From: Desulfovibrio oxyclinae DSM 11498
Lineage (GTDB): Bacteria; Desulfobacterota; Desulfovibrionia; Desulfovibrionales; Desulfovibrionaceae
Direction of reading: 5' to 3'
DNA length: 64,000 bases
Assembly: GCF_000375485.1 (NCBI RefSeq)
Contig: NZ_AQXE01000001.1
Span: forward strand, 79,573 to 143,572
Position numbers and translations under genes: made by a program. Shown in pieces: positions 17,612 to 25,873 of this stretch. Every line of letters begins with the position of its first letter. Positions within the stretch are counted from its first letter, which is position 1. The notes below the pieces were generated by a model. The model was not told where the DNA came from. It did no database searches and saw only the letters and a list, made by a program, of their open reading frames with translations.

Positions 17612-18601
17612 ATGAGCGAAAAGAAACGCATCCTCTCCGGCATGAGACCCACCGGCCCCCTGCATCTTGGTCACTACTTCGGCGTCATCGCCAACTGGAT
17701 CAACCTGCAGGACGAATACGACTGTTATTTCTTCGTGGCCGACTGGCACGCCCTCACCAGCGAATACGCGGACTCCTCCAGAATCAAGGGTTTCGTGCCC
17801 GGTCTGGTGCAGGACTGGCTGGCCGCAGGCATCGACCCCGAGAAGTGCGTGGTCTTTCAGCAGTCCATGATCAAGGAACATGCCGAACTGTTCCTTATCC
17901 TTTCCATGGTCACGCCGCTTGGCTGGCTGGAGCGCAACCCCACCTGGAAGGAGCAGCGCGAACAGCTCACCAACAAGGACATCCATACCCACGGCTTCCT
18001 CGGTTACCCCGTATTGCAGGCAGCGGATATCCTGATGTACCTTCCGGACGCCGTGCCCGTGGGCAAGGACCAGCTGCCGCACCTCGAACTCAACCGCGAG
18101 ATAGCGCGTCGGTTCAATCATATTTTCGGCAGGGACTTCTTCCCCGAGCCCAAGGACCTGCTCACCGAGGAGGCCAAACTGCCGGGGCTGGACGGACGCA
18201 AGATGTCCAAAAGCTACGGCAACGCCATCGGCCTGTCCGAGGACATGGACACCATCGTGCCCAAGGTCCGCGGAATGCTTACGGACGAAAATCGCAAGCG
18301 CAAGGCCGACCCTGGCGACCCGTCCATCTGCAACCTGTTCCCGTACCACAAGCTCATGACCGATCCCGCGCGCCTGCCGGAAATCGAAGCGGGCTGCCGG
18401 GACGCGAGCTGGGGTTGCGTGGACTGTAAGAAGCTGCTGTTGGAGTCGCTCGAAAAATTCCTCGCCCCCATTCAGGAGCGGCGCAAGAGCCTCGACGAGG
18501 ACACGCTCGCCGACATTCTGAACGAGGGCAACAAGAAGGCCCGCGCCTATGCACAGGATACCATGCAGCAGGTGCGTGAAATAATCGGTTTCGACTTTTA
18601 G
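17612..18601 (+). CDS. trpS: Tryptophanyl-tRNA synthetase
   Basis: Class I synthetase of 329 residues that charges tRNA-Trp. The HIGH motif is HLGHYF near residue 18 (MRPTGPLHLGH), and the KMSKS motif is intact and followed by YGNAI. The start at 17612 (MSEKKRILSG) matches the family; the frame extends upstream into the M50 gene but that part has no family similarity that I can see. No clear Shine-Dalgarno sequence precedes it, so translation may depend on coupling with the M50 gene. Confidence 0.96.
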   Translation: MSEKKRILSGMRPTGPLHLGHYFGVIANWINLQDEYDCYFFVADWHALTSEYADSSRIKGFVPGLVQDWLAAGIDPEKCVVFQQSMIKEHAELFLILSMVTPLGWLERNPTWKEQREQLTNKDIHTHGFLGYPVLQAADILMYLPDAVPVGKDQLPHLELNREIARRFNHIFGRDFFPEPKDLLTEEAKLPGLDGRKMSKSYGNAIGLSEDMDTIVPKVRGMLTDENRKRKADPGDPSICNLFPYHKLMTDPARLPEIEAGCRDASWGCVDCKKLLLESLEKFLAPIQERRKSLDEDTLADILNEGNKKARAYAQDTMQQVREIIGFDF

Positions 18602-18634
18602 CGAATCCGCAACCCGAACCGAAGGAAGGGCTTT

Positions 18635-19066
18635 ATGTCCGTCGCTAACGAAGGCAGCAAGGTTAAGGTCAATTACACAGGCAAATACAAGGACACCGGC
18701 GAGGTGTTCGACAGCAGCGAAGGACGGGAGCCCCTGGAGTTTGTTCTCGGTGAGGGCATGGTCATCGCCGGTTTCGAGAAAGCGGTTGTCGGCATGAAGG
18801 CCGGCGAAACCGCCAGCATCGAGATTCCGCCGGAAGAAGGCTACGGCTCCACCCGCCCTGAACTCATCTTCGAGGTGCGCCGCGAGCAGCTGCCCCCGAA
18901 CATCGCTCCCGAAGAAGGCATGATGCTGGAAGTGGCCACCGAATCCGGTCAGGCCGCCTACGTCCGCGTCAGCGATGTGGCGGAAGAGACCGTCACCCTC
19001 GACGGCAACCACCCGCTGGCCGACCAGACGCTTCAGTTCGACATCGAACTGGTCGAAGTGTCCTAG
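18635..19066 (+). CDS. SlyD-like FKBP-type peptidyl-prolyl isomerase
   Basis: A 143-residue proline isomerase and chaperone. The FKBP core (VKVNYTGKYKDTGEVFDSS, GEGMVIAGFEKAVVGMKAGE) is interrupted by an insert-in-flap domain (about 75-125), as in SlyD. The metal-binding His-rich tail of E. coli SlyD is missing, so nickel handling is unlikely. GAAGGAAGG lies before the ATG. It follows trpS by 33 bases and ends at a strong terminator. Confidence 0.92.
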   Translation: MSVANEGSKVKVNYTGKYKDTGEVFDSSEGREPLEFVLGEGMVIAGFEKAVVGMKAGETASIEIPPEEGYGSTRPELIFEVRREQLPPNIAPEEGMMLEVATESGQAAYVRVSDVAEETVTLDGNHPLADQTLQFDIELVEVS

Positions 19067-19089
19067 CTTCAGGCTCGTCAGAAAGTACT

Positions 19090-19117
19090 CGGCCCCGCTT
19101 CGGCGGGGCCGTTTTCT
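19090..19117 (+). terminator. Rho-independent terminator after the FKBP gene
   Basis: A 9-bp stem CGGCCCCGC (19090-19098) with a TTCG tetraloop and complement (19103-19111), followed by TTTTCTT. It ends the M50-trpS-FKBP unit. Confidence 0.92.
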
Positions 19118-19141
19118 TGAATGCATCAGGGGAGGAGAGTG

Positions 19142-20308
19142 ATGCCCGTATCCGAGAGAATCGCGCAGATGAAGCCGTTCATGGTCATGGAAGTGCTCGA
19201 AAAGGCCCAGCGCATGGAGCGCGAAGGCGCCAGCGTCGTCCACCTTGAGATCGGCGAGCCGGACTTCGACACACCGGCGAGCATCAAACGGGCCGCCTGC
19301 GCCGCCCTCGACGACGGTCACACGCACTACACCCACAGCCTCGGCATCCGCGAACTGCGCGAAGCCATCTCCGACGATTACCGCCAGCGGTACGGCGTGG
19401 AGGTGGATCCGGGCCGCATCATCATCACGCAGGGCACATCGCCCGCCATGTTCGTACTCTTTTCCGCCATCCTCAGGCAGGGTCAGGAGGTCATCGCCTC
19501 GAATCCATGCTACGCCTGCTATCACAATTTCATCCGCTTCGCGGGCGGCGAGGTCAATCCGGTTCCTGTCACGGAGCAGGACGGTTGGCAGTATCGCGTG
19601 TCGGCAGTGCGGGAAGCGGTCAGCGACAGAACGCGGGCCCTGCTGATAAACTCTCCGGCAAATCCCACGGGGACGCTGCTTTCCTCTGAGCGTATGAAGG
19701 CTCTTGCCGAACTGGCCGATGAAAAGGGGCTGCATCTCGTCTCGGACGAAATTTACCATGGGCTGGTCTATGAGGGCCGCGAGCACTCGGTGCTGGAGTT
19801 CTCGGACGACGCCTTCGTATTCAACGGGTTCTCCAAGCTTTACGCCATGACCGGCTGGCGGCTGGGTTATCTCATCGCCCCGGAATCCTTCGTACGTCCG
19901 TTGCAGATCGCCTGTCAGAACTTCTTCATTTCCGCAAACTCCATGGCCCAGTGGGCGGGAGTGGCGGCTCTTCGCGAAGCGGGCGAAGACGTGGAACACA
20001 TGAAGGCCGTTTACGATGACCGCCGCCGCTACATGCTTTCGCGGCTGGAAGGCATGGGCCTGTCCATCCCGAATCCGCCTACCGGCGCGTTCTATATCCT
20101 CGTTGATTTTCGCAAATACGCCGAACGGTTCGACGGCAGTTCCCTCAAGCTGGCCTACGACATACTCGAAAAGGCGGCCATTGGTGTGACCCCCGGCGTC
20201 GATTTCGGCCCCGGTGCGGAAGGATACATCCGTTTTTCCTACGCCAATTCGCTGGAGAACATCCGCGAAGGCATGGATCGTCTGGAACGCTACCTCAAGG
20301 AATTCTAG
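19142..20308 (+). CDS. Fold-type I pyridoxal-phosphate aminotransferase (class I/II)
   Basis: A 388-residue cytoplasmic aminotransferase. Visible motifs are EIGEPDFDTP near the N terminus, SPANPTGT near 171, SDEIYHGL near 201, the Schiff-base Lys232 in FSKLYAMTGWR, and a C-terminal Arg in GYIRFSYA for substrate carboxylate binding. It resembles the AspC/AlaT-type gamma group; the amino donor is not determined. I chose the ATG at 19142 because GGAGGAG lies four bases upstream, rather than the ATG at 19121. A glycosyltransferase gene starts six bases later. Confidence 0.92.
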   Translation: MPVSERIAQMKPFMVMEVLEKAQRMEREGASVVHLEIGEPDFDTPASIKRAACAALDDGHTHYTHSLGIRELREAISDDYRQRYGVEVDPGRIIITQGTSPAMFVLFSAILRQGQEVIASNPCYACYHNFIRFAGGEVNPVPVTEQDGWQYRVSAVREAVSDRTRALLINSPANPTGTLLSSERMKALAELADEKGLHLVSDEIYHGLVYEGREHSVLEFSDDAFVFNGFSKLYAMTGWRLGYLIAPESFVRPLQIACQNFFISANSMAQWAGVAALREAGEDVEHMKAVYDDRRRYMLSRLEGMGLSIPNPPTGAFYILVDFRKYAERFDGSSLKLAYDILEKAAIGVTPGVDFGPGAEGYIRFSYANSLENIREGMDRLERYLKEF

Positions 20309-20314
20309 CCTCCC

Positions 20315-21328
20315 ATGCCCAGAGTTTCGGTCACGCTGCCGTGCTATAACTGCGAGCCTACGCTGGCCCGCACGCTCGATTCCCTGCTGTCCCAGACGCT
20401 TGAGGATTTCGAGATTCTCGCCGTGGACGACGGTTCCACGGACGCAACCCGAACGATCCTCGACGAATACGCCCGACGTGATGAGCGCCTGCGGCCGATG
20501 TCCATTGAGCACGGCGGGGTTATCAAGGCAGCGAACACGGCCATTGCCAAAGCCCGCGCCCCATACATCGCACGCATGGACGCCGACGACGAGGCGCTTC
20601 CTGAGCGACTGGCGGCACAGGCCGCGCTGCTTGATTCGCGTCCGGATATCGGATTGGTCGGATGCCGCATCCGCTTCGGCGGTTGCCGGGAATCCTGCGC
20701 CGGGTATGCTCACTATGTGGACTGGACCAATACGCTGCTTGACCACGAGGCCATCAGTCTCAACCGTTTTGTGGAATTTCCGGTGCCGAACCCGTCCATC
20801 ATGTACCGACGCGAATGTGTGGAACATCATGGGTCATACCGGGAAGGGGACTTCCCGGAGGATTACGACCTGCTGCTGCGTTGGTTGGAATCCGGCGTAC
20901 GCGCCGCAAAGGTGGATGAGGAGCTGCTCGTCTGGAACGATCCGCCGGACCGCATCTCGCGAAATCATGAACGGTACGCGGTGGAGGCGTTTTACCGGGT
21001 GAAGAGCGGTTATCTCGCCCGCTGGCTGGAGCGACATAACCCGCGCCACCCGGAAGTGCACATCCTCGGTTCCGGGCGTACCACGCGCAAGCGTGCCGAC
21101 ATGCTTCTGGAACATGGCATCACCTTTGCCGCCTACTACGACGTGGATCCCAATAAGATCGGGCACGTGGTGCACGGCGTACCGGTGCGAAACCGCGACG
21201 ACGTCCCCGCGGCGGGTGAAGGTTTTCTGCTTTCCTACGTGGGCAGCCGCGGCGCGCGTGAGGAGATCACCGCATTCCTCGGAGCGCGCGGACTCGTCAT
21301 GGGACGCGACTGGCTGCCCGCTGCCTAG
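20315..21328 (+). CDS. GT2 glycosyltransferase fused to a Rossmann-like domain
   Basis: A 337-residue protein in two parts. Residues 1-235 are a family 2 glycosyltransferase (VSVTLPCYNCEPTLARTLDSL, ILAVDDGSTD, the DxD-like RMDADDE). Residues 245-337 (HILGSGRTTRKRADMLLEHG, YYDVDPNKIG, GVPVRNRDDVP) look like the Rossmann half of PglD/NeuD-type sugar acyltransferases, without the left-handed helix repeats. No membrane segment is present. It may decorate a surface glycan. It follows the aminotransferase by six bases, so a nucleotide-amino-sugar route is possible, but this is inference. Confidence 0.85.
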   Translation: MPRVSVTLPCYNCEPTLARTLDSLLSQTLEDFEILAVDDGSTDATRTILDEYARRDERLRPMSIEHGGVIKAANTAIAKARAPYIARMDADDEALPERLAAQAALLDSRPDIGLVGCRIRFGGCRESCAGYAHYVDWTNTLLDHEAISLNRFVEFPVPNPSIMYRRECVEHHGSYREGDFPEDYDLLLRWLESGVRAAKVDEELLVWNDPPDRISRNHERYAVEAFYRVKSGYLARWLERHNPRHPEVHILGSGRTTRKRADMLLEHGITFAAYYDVDPNKIGHVVHGVPVRNRDDVPAAGEGFLLSYVGSRGAREEITAFLGARGLVMGRDWLPAA

Positions 21329-21397
21329 CCTTTGACAGCCCGTTGATCCCCCTGTAAGGACTTACGATATCCAATCAGTAATTATCTGGAGGAGCGC

Positions 21398-21718
21398 ATG
21401 CTTCTGAGCAACGTGGAGACCATCCCCGGCAAGCGCATCGTGCGGCACCACGGCATGGTGACCGGCAGCACGGTGCGCGCCCGTTTTTTTCTTATAGACC
21501 TTTGGCAGTGGATCAAAGGCTTCTTTGGCGGTGAGCTGAAGGGCTACAGCAAGCTCATCGGCGACACCCGCCAACAGGCGCTCAAACGCATGGAGGAACA
21601 GGCCGAACGGCTCGGCGCCAACGCCGTGGTGAACGTGCGGTTTGCCACTTCCACCGTGTCATTGGGATCCTCGGAGCTGTATGTCTACGGCACTGCCGTG
21701 GAGGTTGTGGATGCTTGA
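21398..21718 (+). CDS. YbjQ-family (UPF0145) protein 1
   Basis: A 106-residue YbjQ/DUF74 protein: TIPGKRIVRHHGMVTGSTVRARFF, ALKRMEEQAERLGANAVVNVRF, and a final beta-strand YVYGTAVEVV. The family forms oligomeric rings in crystal structures and has no firm function, though it is sometimes labelled heavy-metal-binding. The ATG has CTGGAGGA upstream. It is the first gene of a four-gene operon and overlaps the next gene by eight bases. A TTGACA at 21331 may be part of its promoter, but I find no good -10. Confidence 0.88.
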   Translation: MLLSNVETIPGKRIVRHHGMVTGSTVRARFFLIDLWQWIKGFFGGELKGYSKLIGDTRQQALKRMEEQAERLGANAVVNVRFATSTVSLGSSELYVYGTAVEVVDA

Positions 21719-22181
21719 GCATCTGCTTGATGAATATCTGCCGCTTCTGGTCATGCTGTTGGGCACGTTCCTGACCGGCATGATCATTGAGCGTCGCCAT
21801 TACACTTCCATCCTGCGGCGTGAGCTGGCAACCGCCGGGATTCATCATCTCAATTCAGGGAAAAAGCTCGACCCCAAGGCTCGCATCAGCCAGTCCCGGC
21901 TTGTTTGCGGTGAAGCCGTCATTTCCGTGGAGTTCTTCCGCTGGTTCGTCGGGCTGCTGCACAGCCTGCTCGGCGGCACCATGCGCGAATACGAGACCGC
22001 GTTGGACCGCGCCCGCCGCGAGGCGGTGCTGCGCATGAAGGAGTCTGCCAAGGGGGCTTCGGCCATCGTGAACGTTCGGGTGGAACATACGCCCATCAGC
22101 TATGGCCTGAGCCGCTTCAGCGGGGTCGAGGCCATCGCGTGTGGCACCGCCATTTATCTGGAGGAAGACCGTGCGGGGTGA
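21711..22181 (+). CDS. Membrane-anchored YbjQ-family protein 2
   Basis: A 156-residue protein. One N-terminal membrane helix (YLPLLVMLLGTFLTGMII) precedes a YbjQ-like domain recognisable by REAVLRMKESAKGASAIVNVRVE and AIACGTAIYLEE. The usual family core before it is interrupted by a longer segment (about 45-90). The ATG at 21711 overlaps the end of the first YbjQ gene and its own end overlaps the protease start, so all are translationally coupled. Two unequal YbjQ copies suggest a hetero-oligomer at the inner membrane (inference). Confidence 0.82.
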   Translation: MLEHLLDEYLPLLVMLLGTFLTGMIIERRHYTSILRRELATAGIHHLNSGKKLDPKARISQSRLVCGEAVISVEFFRWFVGLLHSLLGGTMREYETALDRARREAVLRMKESAKGASAIVNVRVEHTPISYGLSRFSGVEAIACGTAIYLEEDRAG

Positions 22182-22989
22182 ATACGGATTTTCCGACAAT
22201 CCGAACGTCAGCAAAGGCTCGCCCCTGTTGGGCGCGCTCAAGGTCTTCGCTGCCGCAGCCGTGCTTGTGGGCACGCTGTATTTCTGCATCGGCATTGCTG
22301 TGGATGCTGTGGTTCCCTTGCTGCCTGATTCCACGGTGCAATCTATAAGCAAGCGTATGGATTGGATAAGGATTCCAAACGGTGGAAAAATGACTCCGGC
22401 TGAGCAGTCCATTCAAAGGCTCGCGGACAGGCTTGCCGAGGCCGATCCCGACGCGCCACGAATCCGGGTTCGGGTGGTGCCTTCCGACATGGTCAATGCT
22501 TTTGCCCTGCCAGACGGGACCGTGTTGTTGAACACCGGCCTGCTCGCGCGGCTGGAGTCGGAGAACGGGTTGGCTTTCATCCTCGGGCACGAGATGGCCC
22601 ATATCCGCAACCGGGACGCCCTGCGCGGGCTGGGGCGGGCCATGGCCTATCAGATGGTGGCCGAGGCCGTGGGATTCGGCTCGGAGCAGGTCTTCAGCGA
22701 CCCGGCTCAGCTTTCCGAGCTGGCCTTTTCGCGAGGTCAGGAGGAACGTGCCGATCGCGAGGGGATGGATACCGTCCAAAAGCTGTACGGCCATGTGGGC
22801 GGCTACGACGAGTTTTTCCGCATCATGCGGCGTGAGCGCACGCAAGAGGCGTGGGCAGAATATTTTTCCACGCATCCCCACGATGACCGGCGGATTCAGT
22901 TGATGCAGGAGCATTCGGATGACATGGGCTATGTCATGGGCTCCGAAACGCCGCTCATCCTCCCTCGCGATGGAGATGAATATCTGTGA
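22171..22989 (+). CDS. M48-family membrane-anchored zinc metalloprotease
   Basis: A 272-residue protease. One hydrophobic segment (about 25-50, VFAAAAVLVGTLYFCIGIAVDAVV) anchors it. The catalytic zinc motif HEMAH follows LAFILG, and the third-ligand Glu lies in EERADREG, as in BepA/HtpX/LoiP relatives. AFALPDGTVLLNTGLL is the conserved strand next to the active site. I chose the GTG at 22171, with GGAGG six bases upstream. It overlaps the YbjQ-2 stop, and its own stop overlaps the lepB GTG. Likely envelope quality control. Confidence 0.9.
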   Translation: MRGEYGFSDNPNVSKGSPLLGALKVFAAAAVLVGTLYFCIGIAVDAVVPLLPDSTVQSISKRMDWIRIPNGGKMTPAEQSIQRLADRLAEADPDAPRIRVRVVPSDMVNAFALPDGTVLLNTGLLARLESENGLAFILGHEMAHIRNRDALRGLGRAMAYQMVAEAVGFGSEQVFSDPAQLSELAFSRGQEERADREGMDTVQKLYGHVGGYDEFFRIMRRERTQEAWAEYFSTHPHDDRRIQLMQEHSDDMGYVMGSETPLILPRDGDEYL

Positions 22990-23783
22990 GCCGCTCTGGA
23001 ACAAAGCCCTGCCGCTGGTGGAAAGCGTTGATTCTGGGAATGATCCTGCCGGGACTGGGGCAGGTCTATACCGGCAGGAGCGCCTTCGGCTTCGGGGTCT
23101 GCGCAGCACAGATTCTGCCCGGCATGATCGGCTACAGCCTCATGGGAACGTTTGCGGGGCTCATCGCCGCCGTGAGCATGATGCTCGTCTACCACGCGGT
23201 CTTCGCGGCCGAGGCGGCTTTCAGGATCGTCCGTAACGGACCGCTCATTCCGCATCCCCGACGTGGCTGGGTTTATCCCGCTTTCATCGTCCTTTCCATC
23301 GGGCTGACCTATGCCATGTCGGCCCTGCCGCAGCAGTATGAGGCCTTTGTGGTGCCCACCCCTTCCATGGCGCCCGCCCTGCGACCGGGAGACCGGTTCA
23401 TGGCGGAGCGGATTGCCCCCGAAGATCCGTTGCACCGCGGCGAAGTGGCAGTCTTCCTGCGGCCAGACGGCGTCTATTTCGTCAAACGCGTGGCGGCGGT
23501 TGCCGGGGATAGGGTGCGGGTCGAGCAAGGGATGGTCTACGTGAACGACGTTCCCGTGAATTCCGGACGCGAACCCAAGGGGGCAAAGATGCTTCACGGA
23601 CCTTCGCAGCAGGGATTCGTGCTCGAAAAGGGACAGGTCTTCATGCTCGGCGACAATGCCGCGCGTTCATGGGATTCGCGGTATTTCGGGCCGGTGGACA
23701 GAGAGGATGTCCGCTATCGCGCCCTGTATCTCTACTGGGCGCAGGACGGACGCACGGGCAGGAAGCTCGGTCAGTTCCAGTAG
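22986..23783 (+). CDS. lepB: Signal peptidase I with extra N-terminal membrane domain
   Basis: Removes signal peptides from exported proteins. In this 265-residue protein the catalytic Ser127 lies in PTPSMAP and Lys167 in FVKRVAAVAGD; GDNAARSWDSRYFGPV near the C terminus is the conserved box E. Ahead of the usual membrane anchor (98-115) there is an extra 75-residue domain with three hydrophobic stretches starting PGLGQVYTGRSAFG, as in TM2-like or DUF5683-type proteins. Its GTG start overlaps the M48 stop (GTGA). It may be a specialised, second signal peptidase. Confidence 0.9.
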   Translation: MSRSGTKPCRWWKALILGMILPGLGQVYTGRSAFGFGVCAAQILPGMIGYSLMGTFAGLIAAVSMMLVYHAVFAAEAAFRIVRNGPLIPHPRRGWVYPAFIVLSIGLTYAMSALPQQYEAFVVPTPSMAPALRPGDRFMAERIAPEDPLHRGEVAVFLRPDGVYFVKRVAAVAGDRVRVEQGMVYVNDVPVNSGREPKGAKMLHGPSQQGFVLEKGQVFMLGDNAARSWDSRYFGPVDREDVRYRALYLYWAQDGRTGRKLGQFQ

Positions 23784-24769
23784 GCCGGGGAAAGCAGCAG
23801 CCCTTCTGCCAGCGATACCTCAAGCACCTTCACTTCCTGGATGTCCAGCTCCTGCATGTACCCGAGCACAAGGATCAGATTGGACAGATCGGTGGGTGCG
23901 AATCCGCCGCCAAGCTCCCAGTCGGTCAGACCGAGCCGCAGGCCGATTGCCTTGCGCAGGTCTATTTGAGTGTAGGGATTCTTCGCCGCAATCTGTCCGA
24001 GCACGCTCAGTGAGTGAACCGGTCCGATTCCGACGACCAAGCATTCTTCATTACGAATGATTGCACGCATTTCCTTCGGCAGTTTGGCGGCCTTTTCGCG
24101 AGCCAGCCTGAGCGCCTGACGAAAATCCTTTTTGCTCATGGGGTTTGGCGTGTGCGATATTCTGTGCTGAATGTCGTAAATGATGTCGTTTTTGAAAGAA
24201 ACCGAGGCCGTGCGATCCGTATGATAGTAGGTTCGCGCCTTGTGCCTGAGCGTGATCTGCGAAGTGCCGCCGCCGATATCCCAGACTACCAGCGGCCCTT
24301 GTGGGTTTCCGAGTTCGTTCAGTGCGGAGCGGACGCCGATGACCGCCTCTTCGCGCTCGTCGATCACCTGAGCAGGGATATCCGTCTGCTGTGAGAGTCG
24401 CTTGATGTACTCATGCCCGTTTTCTGCGTTGCGAAAGGCTTCTGTGGCAACCGCCGAGATCGATTCTGCGCCGAGGCTGCTGGCCTGTGTCTTGAGGAAA
24501 CGGATGTGGTTTATTCCTTCAGCCATCATGGCAGGGGGGATGCGATTACCGGTCTGGGGGACGATGTTCTCCGCGAAGTCTGCCTTGATGTGCAGTCGCT
24601 TCACGATGCGTTTGATCACATGAGAGCCTTCGTCCACGTCCGCGATGACGCACTTGATGGATCCCGAACCGATATCGATGGCGGCCCGGCGCTCGAAGTC
24701 GGACCCGCCATGAAACCATAGCGTGGCCGCCGTGATGAGCACTGCTGCGATGATCAGAGTATAACGCAT
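23771..24769 (-). CDS. Membrane-anchored Ppx/GppA-family phosphatase-like protein
   Basis: A 332-residue protein. An N-terminal helix (MRYTLIIAAVLITAATLWF) looks like a signal anchor. It is followed by an ASKHA-fold Ppx/GppA domain: AIDIGSGSIKCVIADV, AVATEAFRNAENG, IDEREEAVIGVRSAL and VVWDIGGGTSQITL. Family members hydrolyse polyphosphate or pppGpp in the cytoplasm, so an exported version is odd. The start at 24769 puts the hydrophobic helix first; a longer start at 24805 overlaps the mltG stop region. The 3' end overlaps convergent lepB by 13 bp. Confidence 0.82.
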   Translation of the reverse strand: MRYTLIIAAVLITAATLWFHGGSDFERRAAIDIGSGSIKCVIADVDEGSHVIKRIVKRLHIKADFAENIVPQTGNRIPPAMMAEGINHIRFLKTQASSLGAESISAVATEAFRNAENGHEYIKRLSQQTDIPAQVIDEREEAVIGVRSALNELGNPQGPLVVWDIGGGTSQITLRHKARTYYHTDRTASVSFKNDIIYDIQHRISHTPNPMSKKDFRQALRLAREKAAKLPKEMRAIIRNEECLVVGIGPVHSLSVLGQIAAKNPYTQIDLRKAIGLRLGLTDWELGGGFAPTDLSNLILVLGYMQELDIQEVKVLEVSLAEGLLLSPAYWN

Positions 24770-24805
24770 GCCGCAAACATAGCCCGAAGGCTCACGGAGG
24801 TGCAA

Positions 24806-25873
24806 TTATTCTGCGCTTTTCGTTGAGCGGTACGTGTCTCTGTTTCGTCTGATCTGGTATTTGATGACGGCGTTGTTGTGTTCGCGCAGGGACTTGCTGA
24901 AGTAGTGCGACCCATCTCCCTTGGCCACGAAATACAGGAACCGGTGGTCCTCGGGGTGTACGGCGGCCTTGAGCGAATCCAGCCCCGGCGAGCAGATGGG
25001 GCCGGGCGGCAGGCCGGGATGCACGTATGTGTTGTACGGATTGTTCCGGTCCTTCAGGTGCTTTTTGCGGATGTTGCCGTCAAAGGCGGGGCCAAGGCCA
25101 TAGATGATGGTGGGATCGGCCTGTATCAGCATGCGCCGCTTCAGTCGGTTGGCGAAGACTCCGGCGATGCGCTCTCGTTCGGTCACGTCGCCGGTTTCCT
25201 TTTCCACCAGCGAGGCCAAGACCACGAACTTTTTCAGATTCTTCCATTCCGGAAGTCCGTCAGGCCAGACCTTTTCCGCCTCGGCGAAGAACTGTCTGAG
25301 CATGGTGCGAACCATGTACCGCCCCTTGTTCTCTTCGGGCGGGGTCAACAGGTAGGTCTCCGGAAAGAGAAAGCCCTCGGCGGTTTCGGCCTTGATGCCG
25401 AATTCTTTGAGCAACTCTGAATCCTGCGCGGCAGCGGCGAATTCCTCTTGGGTACAGACACCGGATTCGGCGACGACCTCGGCAGTCTGCCACCAGGTGA
25501 GTCCCTCGCGCACCGAGACCTTGACCATGATGCCCGGGGTGGTGGTCAGCACTTCCAGCACCCGGTCGGGGCGCCAGCCGGTATTCAGACGGAACTTTCC
25601 TGCCCGCACCTCGTTGACTGTGCCCTTTTCGCGGGCAAGGGCCCAGAAGCGGTTCACGTCGGTGATGATGTTGTCCGAACGCAGGTCGCGGGCGACCACG
25701 AGGAAGGGGGAGCCTTTTTCCACCGTGAAGACCACTTCGTGCCCCGGTGTTTCGGGCGGCACGGTGCGGAACTGGTGGTCCAGCCAGGCCATGATCCAGA
25801 AATAGCCGGACGCGCCAAGTGCGGCGATTCCGGCCAGAAGGAAGAGTAATGCTAGATTGCGCTTTCGAGCCAT
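24806..25873 (-). CDS. mltG: Endolytic murein transglycosylase MltG
   Basis: Inner-membrane enzyme of 355 residues that cuts nascent glycan strands. One N-terminal membrane helix (ALLFLLAGIAALGASGYFWIM) precedes a LysM-like region and the YceG catalytic domain. The catalytic Glu is in LASLVEKETG, and the conserved NPYNTYVHPGLPPGPICSPG lies near the C terminus. Its start overlaps ruvX by 22 bp, the usual neighbour in many bacteria, and the Ppx-like gene follows. Confidence 0.95.
   Translation of the reverse strand: MARKRNLALLFLLAGIAALGASGYFWIMAWLDHQFRTVPPETPGHEVVFTVEKGSPFLVVARDLRSDNIITDVNRFWALAREKGTVNEVRAGKFRLNTGWRPDRVLEVLTTTPGIMVKVSVREGLTWWQTAEVVAESGVCTQEEFAAAAQDSELLKEFGIKAETAEGFLFPETYLLTPPEENKGRYMVRTMLRQFFAEAEKVWPDGLPEWKNLKKFVVLASLVEKETGDVTERERIAGVFANRLKRRMLIQADPTIIYGLGPAFDGNIRKKHLKDRNNPYNTYVHPGLPPGPICSPGLDSLKAAVHPEDHRFLYFVAKGDGSHYFSKSLREHNNAVIKYQIRRNRDTYRSTKSAE

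Noticed and set aside
16788-17615. 275-codon frame overlapping the M50 protease gene
   Set aside because: The other frame (16924-17586) has HELAH and LDG motifs and membrane helices; this one is Arg/Gly-rich shadow.
17516-20830. 1104-codon open frame opposite trpS, the FKBP, the aminotransferase and the glycosyltransferase
   Set aside because: It crosses four well-supported genes and a strong terminator; this is composition-driven absence of stops, not a gene.
21329-21397. TTGACA at 21331 as promoter of the YbjQ operon
   Set aside because: No acceptable -10 element lies 15 to 19 bp downstream, so I did not list it as a promoter.
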